NCBI RefSeq assembly: GCF_030297595.1 | Contig: NZ_AP028138.1 | Location: 1,302,001-1,366,000, forward strand | DNA from: Polynucleobacter sp. HIN7 | Lineage (GTDB): Bacteria > Pseudomonadota > Gammaproteobacteria > Burkholderiales > Burkholderiaceae | Direction: 5' to 3' | Length of the DNA: 64,000 nucleotides | Part shown: positions 39,501 through 48,500 of the stretch, in pieces | How the letters are laid out: each line of letters starts with the position of its first letter | How positions within the stretch are numbered: the stretch's first letter is position 1 | The notes under the pieces: model-generated | Database searches by the model: none | Told to the model about the DNA's origin: nothing | Seen by the model: only the letters and a program-made list of their open reading frames with translations | Position numbers and translations under genes: made by a program

Positions 39501-42500
39501 AAACAGCATTACCAATAATTGTCAGTGCATTTGAACCACCAGCAATGGTGGAGCTTGTGGTGACGGTGGTGCCTTGTAAGGTTCTCGTTGCACCGGCACC
39601 AGTAAGCGTCACCGCTCCGGTGTACTCTTGCGTACCGCTGGTGGTGATATTGCCACCAATCAAGATGGTGCCAGCAGTGACGCTAAAGGTGGTGGTGTTA
39701 TCGACCGTACCCAGAGTGACCGCACCACCAGTTCCACTCGTACCGCTCGTGAGCGTAAAGCTACCAGCGCCCATTACTGAAGAAGCACCGATATTGCCCA
39801 TGGTAATGTCGGTGCCAGCAGTGACGCTAAAGGTGGTGGTGTTATCGACCGTACCCAGAGTGACCGCACCACCAGTTCCACTCGTACCGCTCGTGAGCGT
39901 AAAGCTACCAGCGCCCATTACTGAAGAAGCACCGATATTGCCCATGGTAATGTCGGTGCCAGCAGTGACGCTAAAGGTGGTGGTGTTATCGACCGTACCC
40001 AGAGTGACCGCACCACCAGTTCCACTCGTACCGCTCGTGAGCGTAAAGCTACCAGCGCCCATTACTGAAGAAGCACCGATATTGCCCATGGTAATGTCGG
40101 TGCCAGCAGTGACGCTAAAGGTGGTGGTGTTATCGACCGTACCCAGAGTGACCGCACCACCAGTTCCACTCGTACCGCTCGTGAGCGTAAAGCTACCAGC
40201 GCCCATTACTGAAGAAGCACCGATATTGCCCATGGTAATGTCGGTGCCAGCAGTGACGCTAAAGGTGGTGGTGTTATCGACCGTACCCAGAGTGACCGCA
40301 CCACCAGTTCCACTCGTACCGCTCGTGAGCGTAAAGCTACCAGCGCCCATTACTGAAGAAGCACCGATATTGCCCATGGTAATGTCGGTGCCAGCAGTGA
40401 CGCTAAAGGTGGTGGTGTTATCGACCGTACCCAGAGTGACCGCACCACCAGTTCCACTCGTACCGCTCGTGAGCGTAAAGCTACCAGCGCCCATTACTGA
40501 AGAAGCACCGATATTGCCCATGGTAATGTCGGTGCCAGCAGTGACGCTAAAGGTGGTGGTGTTATCGACCGTACCCAGAGTGACCGCACCACCAGTTCCA
40601 CTCGTACCGCTCGTGAGCGTAAAGCTACCAGCGCCCATTACTGAAGAAGCACCGATATTGCCCATGGTAATGTCGGTGCCAGCAGTGACGCTAAAGGTGG
40701 TGGTGTTATCGACCGTACCCAGAGTGACCGCACCACCAGTTCCACTCGTACCGCTCGTGAGCGTAAAGCTACCAGCGCCCATTACTGAAGAAGCACCGAT
40801 ATTGCCCATGGTAATGTCGGTGCCAGCAGTGACGCTAAAGGTGGTGGTGTTATCGACCGTACCCAGAGTGACCGCACCACCAGTTCCACTCGTACCGCTC
40901 GTGAGCGTAAAGCTACCAGCGCCCATTACTGAAGAAGCACCGATATTGCCCATGGTAATGTCGGTGCCAGCAGTGACGCTAAAGGTGGTGGTGTTATCGA
41001 CCGTACCCAGAGTGACCGCACCACCAGTTCCACTCGTACCGCTCGTGAGCGTAAAGCTACCAGCGCCCATTACTGAAGAAGCACCGATATTGCCCATGGT
41101 AATGTCGGTGCCAGCAGTGACGCTAAAGGTGGTGGTGTTATCGACCGTACCCAGAGTGACCGCACCACCAGTTCCACTCGTACCGCTCGTGAGCGTAAAG
41201 CTACCAGCGCCCATTACTGAAGAAGCACCGATATTGCCCATGGTAATGTCGGTGCCAGCAGTGACGCTAAAGGTGGTGGTGTTATCGACCGTACCCAGAG
41301 TGACCGCACCACCAGTTCCACTCGTACCGCTCGTGAGCGTAAAGCTACCAGCGCCCATTACTGAAGAAGCACCGATATTGCCCATGGTAATGTCGGTGCC
41401 AGCAGTGACGCTAAAGGTGGTGGTGTTATCGACCGTACCCAGAGTGACCGCACCACCAGTTCCACTCGTACCGCTCGTGAGCGTAAAGCTACCAGCGCCC
41501 ATTACTGAAGAAGCACCGATATTGCCCATGGTAATGTCGGTGCCAGCAGTGACGCTAAAGGTGGTGGTGTTATCGACCGTACCCAGAGTGACCGCACCAC
41601 CAGTTCCACTCGTACCGCTCGTGAGCGTAAAGCTACCAGCGCCCATTACTGAAGAAGCACCGATATTGCCCATGGTAATGTCGGTGCCAGCAGTGACGCT
41701 AAAGGTGGTGGTGTTATCGACCGTACCCAGAGTGACCGCACCACCAGTTCCACTCGTACCGCTCGTGAGCGTAAAGCTACCAGCGCCCATTACTGAAGAA
41801 GCACCGATATTGCCCATGGTAATGTCGGTGCCAGCAGTGACGCTAAAGGTGGTGGTGTTATCGACCGTACCCAGAGTGACCGCACCACCAGTTCCACTCG
41901 TACCGCTCGTGAGCGTAAAGCTACCAGCGCCCATTACTGAAGAAGCACCGATATTGCCCATGGTAATGTCGGTGCCAGCAGTGACGCTAAAGGTGGTGGT
42001 GTTATCGACCGTACCCAGAGTGACCGCACCACCAGTTCCACTCGTACCGCTCGTGAGCGTAAAGCTACCAGCGCCCATTACTGAAGAAGCACCGATATTG
42101 CCCATGGTAATGTCGGTGCCAGCAGTGACGCTAAAGGTGGTGGTGTTATCGACCGTACCCAGAGTGACCGCACCACCAGTTCCACTCGTACCGCTCGTGA
42201 GCGTAAAGCTACCAGCGCCCATTACTGAAGAAGCACCGATATTGCCCATGGTAATGTCGGTGCCAGCAGTGATTGTTAAATTTCCCACGCCGTCAACTGT
42301 GCTTAGGTTTATTGCTCCTGTGGTACTTGTCAGAGTCGTGTTTGCTTGAATATTACTTACACCGTTAAAATTTTGAGTACCTGATGTGGTAATGCTTCCG
42401 CCTAAATCTGCAGGACCGGATATTTCTAGACTTGAGGTTCCCGCTCCATTGATAATTTGATTACCTGCAGTCATACTGAGGCTTGCAATTGTTTGACTTG

Positions 42501-45500
42501 TTTGTAAATCCCAAATTGCTGAACCGGTCATTATGATATTGGTGGTAGTTGCGAGACTACCAGTAAGAATCAGAGTACCGGCATTAATCGTGGTCGTACC
42601 GGTGTAGGTGTTGTTGCCAGCGAGGACTAGGGTGCCACTGCCAGTTTTGGTCAAGGCTCCGGTACCAGCCATGATGCCGCCATAGGTTAAGGTCGTGGCG
42701 CTATCGGTATCAATCGTGCCCCCCGAGCTACCGAGGGCAATGCCACGGTTAGCGTTCAGAGTTAAGCTAGCGGTGGTATTTAAGGTACCACCATTGAGAA
42801 CTAGGTGACCCGCTGTTGCACTTGAAGGAGCTGTACCTAAATTGGTGTCCGCACTAATGATCAGGGTACCCGCATCAATGGTGGTGGTACCGGTGTAGGT
42901 GTTGTTGCCAGAGAGGGTGAAGGTACCAGATCCTTGCTTAACCAGCGAAATCGCTGCAACGGCATTATTAATCACCCCTGAAAAAGACGAATTTGCCGAG
43001 GATCCTAACGTTATCGTTGCTGGAGAAATCGTACGATTGACTTCCGTATTTAACGCAGAAATTTGCGCGACAGATAGCGGTCTTGCGTACAGTAAAACAA
43101 CTCCAACATCACCAAGCATTAGAGAATCTGCTACCCAGTTACTTTCACCAATGAAGTTCGAGCTACGAGCAATATTGGTTGGTACTGTGTTAGTGCCAGT
43201 AATAATTGAGCCCCCTGCAGTCCCGTTGACATAAGCGGCAGGAACACCCGCTGCCGATAATGTTGCGGCATAGGTGGTAAGCGTGTTATTGACCACTCCA
43301 TTAGTAATTACGTAGTCTAGCGATATTGCTTGATTCACGCCGTTATAGACTTGGAATGCTAAATTATTTGTTGTACCAGCGCGTGCTAGGAGAATATTGT
43401 TGCTATTGCGGGCATTTCCAATGTCAATAATCCGCTCCCAATCATTTGCCGTTCCAAGATTAACTTTCGAAAAAATGGTGAGGCCGGAGGTAAAGTTTGT
43501 TAATCCCGTTGCGCCCACCGTTACAAAGTCATCGCCTGAAAAGGTAATGGTCTTATTAGAGGCGTTATAAATAGGAGTACCAGAAATCGTGCCATTGGAT
43601 CCAGCGCTACTCAAATTGGTCCATGTGCTGCCAGAGCCTGAGTATGATTGATTATTACCGGCATCAAAATACCAAATCAAACTGCTCATGGAGATATTCA
43701 GAGCGTTTGTAATTGTGCCGGAGCCTGATAAGGAACCAACCGTTGCCGAATAGCCAGCAAGATTGAGGGTGCCATTAAGTACTAAATCACTGGCTGAGGA
43801 AAGTGCATTATTTGCACCGAGCGCCAAATAACCTGCGGAGATAGTAGTCGTGCCGCTATAGGTATTAAGACCCGATAGTGTCAATGTGGAGTTTGAGTCT
43901 GTATCTTTGGTTAAAGCGCCCGTCCCACTAATGGCTCCCAATAGGGTTTGATCAGCGCTTGATGAATACAAAAGGATACCGTTATTTGTGATTAAGCCAG
44001 AGTAAGATCCGGACCCTAGTTGACCAGAGCCACTAATTTGAAGAGTGCCCGCACTGATCACTGTGTTACCACTATAGGTGTTGGTGCCAGAGAGAATCAA
44101 AAGACCAGTTCCGGATTTGGTCAAGTTGTTACTACCGGAGATCACTCCGCTTAACGTGAGTTGGGTGCCATCCACAGTAACGGTACTGTTTCCACCTAAA
44201 GCTATGGTTCCAGAAAGACTACTGGTGCCCGTACTTGTGAGTAAGGTGCCGCCATTAATAGTGAATGCTTCGGCACCTACACTGATATTACGGATATCGA
44301 GTGTGGCACCACTCGCAATCGTAGTACCAGCGGCAGTTGTTCCTAGAGCGGATGCATTGGTAATCGCTAAGGTTCCGGCATTAACGGTGGTAGCACCGGT
44401 ATAGGTATTGGTGCCGGAGAGCGTTAAGGTGCCAGAGCCCTCCTTTATTAGGCTCAGTACCGTTGGGCCGTCAGTGGTAGCTGAATTAGCAATTGCGCCA
44501 CTAAAAGAACCAGTGCCATTGTCGTTACCTAAGGACAGACTAAGAGCTTTGCCACCTCCGCCGGATGCAAAATCAATCGTGCCGTTTCCGGTAACAGTGC
44601 CCGCTCGAATCGTCACCCCGGCTGCTCCATAAAGACGTAGGTAGGTATCAGTGCCGTTGAGGTAAATCGCTGAAGTGCTATTAATTGAAGAACCCTCAAG
44701 CCAGAAATTGCCATAATTGGTGACGGTGACCTGGCCTGATGTTGTCGTGTTGCCTCTAAAAATAAACCGATTAGTAAATGTTGTCGTACTGCTACTAGCG
44801 CTGTTAATTAACCATGTTCCCGATCCAGAGATTGCGCCATCTAAAAATAGCGAAGAAGTATTGGCTCCCTCGTACTCAACGTTTGCGTTATTTGCAAAAT
44901 TACCACTCAAAATCATGGTAAATCCAGACGAGGGAGCAAACCGTAGGGTGCCGGTACTAATGGTTGCGGCACCGCTATAGGTGCTGTTACCAGAAAGCGT
45001 CAAGGTACCGGTACCAGATTTTGTAAAGTTGCCCGACCCTGCCATGATGCCGCCATAAGTTAAGGTGGTAGCACTATTGGTATCGATGGTGCCGCCAGCG
45101 CTGCCAAGGGTAATTCCCCGGTTGGCATTGAGCGTAAAGCTAGCGGTGGTATTCAATATGCCGCCATTGAGGGTCAGCTGACCGGTGGTTGCTGATCCGG
45201 GTGCGGTACCGAGGTTAGTATCCGCACTAATAATCAAAGTACCCGCATTGATGGTGGTGCTACCGGTGTAGGTGTTGTTGCCACCCAAGGTGAGGGTGCC
45301 ATTACCAGATTTAGTTAAAGATGTTGTTTCTGAAATAACACCACCTAAAGAACTATTAACGGAGTTATTGATTGATATTGCATCACGAACTGAAAAAGTC
45401 GAAGTACCTGTGATTAACTGACCAGAGGTGATGTTTAATGATTTCAAAATCGAAGTTTGTACTTCAAGAGTCAAACCCGAAATAATTGGATTTTTATCCC

Positions 45501-48500
45501 CAGTGCCGACTCCCGTGAGTATTAAAGTCGGAGAGGTGGTGGACGCTTGAAATGAGTAAGTCATTCCATATCCAGCATTGCTAAAAGAGCTCCCTTGGGT
45601 TGTATATGTATTTAAACTGGATACCAATGATGTTGAATCTAAGAAAACACTAAAAGCACGGTTTGTACAACAATTTTCCCTCCCGAACATTTGAAGCTTG
45701 TAGTTAACTCCAACAATCAGACCGGAAAGATTGATTCGAACAGAAAAGGGATCGGTGTTATTAGCATCAGACCAACGTATGGAACTAAGCACTGTTGCCA
45801 AAGCTGTATCGTGAGATGAATTAACACTTCCAGAAAGAGTGGGGCTACCCCAACTTCCAGCTAGTATTTCTTTATTTGTATTAATGGTAAGTCCATTAAC
45901 CGGACTGCCACTTGGAACATTTGTGGAGCTATAACTTCTAAAAACAGCATCCTTGATGGTTACAGCAGAACCACCAAAATTAGCGCCATAAATAAATACG
46001 CCTGAAAAATCAGCGCTTGCATCCGCGCTGACTACTTGTCCGGTTGAGGCACTACCCGTAGAAATTAGATTATCTTTACCAACCTCTGAGCCAGAAAATT
46101 GAACCTGTCCAGAACCAGCATTAACGGTAAGGGCATTAGCTGTAGCACCAAGAGAATAAATGCTGTTCGCAAATGATATTGCACCGCCATTGGAACTGAG
46201 GGTTACATCTTTTCGAAGAAAAACAGTGCCTTCATAGACCTGATCACCGGTAGTGGTTATGTTTGCATTTAAATTGATAAACCCGGTAGTAGTTAGCTTC
46301 AAACTTGCAGAACCGCTAGCAACAATATCGCTGTTAACCGATATGAATCCTAGATCCCCCCCATTAGTCCCTGTAGTAATAATAATTTGTACATCATTTT
46401 TTAATGCTGCATTTATTGTTGCGACGTTAATGGTTGCTGGACTAGCTGTACCAGTGAATGTCCCAGAATTATTGGATGAATTGCTATCAACTGAACTAAT
46501 AGTAAGGTCATAAGGGTCAATTAACCACATTCCTCCGCGGCCCGTATTGATACTTCCCAATAGGTTTAAGGTGTGAGCGGACGTTTCAATAAAGCCGCCG
46601 AGGTAATTACCAATACCATCATCCAATCCATTGGTACTAATACGTGTCAACGCATCTATGCTTGTATAAATAGAAAACGGCAATGTGCCATGTTGCGCAT
46701 CATTGCCGATTAGAATTGTTCCACCTTGAATCAAACCACGCGCTTCGATTGTTGCACTCGAAAGAATAGTTTCATTAAAGGCTGCAAGACCAATACTTCC
46801 ACCGCGACCATTGCCGCCATTGGTTTGGATGAGTGAGTCGTAGAGATTCATATTGCCCGCACGACTCAAGACACGAATAGATCCACCATCGGTGGTGCCA
46901 TTGGCTTGTAATTGGGCACTGTTGATTTGCAAATGATTCTCAATATCGACGTTGATCGTACCGCCAGGCCCCGTACCACCATTGGTTTGGATGAATGCGC
47001 CACTATCGAGTGTTGCAGTATCAGCAGAAATGGCAACAGAACCTCCACTGCTTCCATTGGCAGTCACGGTTCCCGCTAAGTTAATTTGATTTCCAGTAAA
47101 TGCAATCACGCCACCCGGCCCGTTATTACCATGCGCTTGAATTAAAGACCCATTTTGGGTGTTGATTTGTGGTGCAGAAAAATTAATTGCGCCACCAGTT
47201 GTGCCATTCGCACGAATCTCTGCACTACTTGTCACAGTGATGTGTTGTGTTGCGAACAACTCAATCACATTACTGTGCGCATTGGTGATATTCGCATCGT
47301 TCGCAGCAATCGTGGCGTACACGATTTCATTGAGATCAAATGTATTGTTTTGTTGTGTGAGGTATTGCGGTAAATCTTCACGGCGTACCACGGTGCCATT
47401 AATGGTGAGTGCAGTCGATGTGGTTGATGTATTCGTATTGCTGCTCGTTTGTGTGGTACTTAGACGTCCTGAGATGTAGAGCGCTTGCGCTAAGAGCTCA
47501 ATCGCAGCACGAATGCTGTTGTTGTTGCTGTTGTTATATCCACCACGTGCGGTGATGTTGCCGTTCGCATAAATCGTTTGTGCTTGTACCGTCACTTGAT
47601 TGACATCAATACTCGTACCAACATTCAGATATGCAATCGAGCTATTGATGATGACGTTTAGATTCGCTCCGCTGATATTCGCATTGAGATTAAATATGCC
47701 CGATGCAGTGAGCGTTAATGTCGTGAGTGTTGTACCTTCTTTAAGGATGTCTGCGCCACTGGCAAGCGTTAAGCTACCAGAGCCATTCTGGGTGCAGCTT
47801 CCCAGGCTTGGACACGTATTGCCGTTCACCGCAATACTCACGTTATTGTTAGTCAATGCTGCAGAAATGACATTCGCGGCAGTGCGATCAATCGTGAGAT
47901 CAATGGGATCTAAAAGCCAACGACCCGTTTGTCCGCGAGATGCGTTGGTTTGCACAGTAAATGTTTTACCAAGGAGTACTTCACCTTTAGAGCTCGTCTC
48001 AATAAAGCCACCATTGCCACCATTCTTACCACCGAGTGCTTGTAAGAGTCCTGCAACTGCAGTCTTCGTTTCACTCCAAATCACAATCGAGCCACCATTA
48101 CCCATGTTGGTTGCCGATGCATTAACACGTGCGCCACTTTCAATCGTGACGGTCTTGGCCATTTGCTTAGCATCACTCGCGGCTTGCGCTTTCGCAAGCG
48201 CTGCTGCTTGGAGTTGATCTAAGCGTGATGTTTGTATTTGAGTTTGTGTTTGTGTTTGTGTTTGTGTTGCTGCTGCAGTTACAGCGGTGTTCGCAGAATT
48301 ATTAATTACATTATTTGCAACGGCACTTGCCAACTGGGTTTGAATTTGGACTTGGGGTGCGCTCGTGACATTCGTTGCAATCGTTTTGCCCACACCGATT
48401 TCAATCTGACCACCACCAGCTTTACCGGTTGCCGAGGTCACGGAGTTTGACGCAAGCGTAATAGTCTCGCCGACGATATTGATCTGACCGCCAGTGCTGT

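Noticed and set aside
39667..42271. Regular repeats that could suggest a CRISPR array
   Set aside because: The period is 144 bp with no unique spacers, and it lies within a coding frame of period three; no cas genes are present.
39428..42349. 973-codon open frame on the plus strand across the tandem array
   Set aside because: It is the antisense of 18 identical in-frame units, so absence of stops is automatic. It is proline/valine-rich low-complexity code without a ribosome site, and tpsA is clearly the coding strand.
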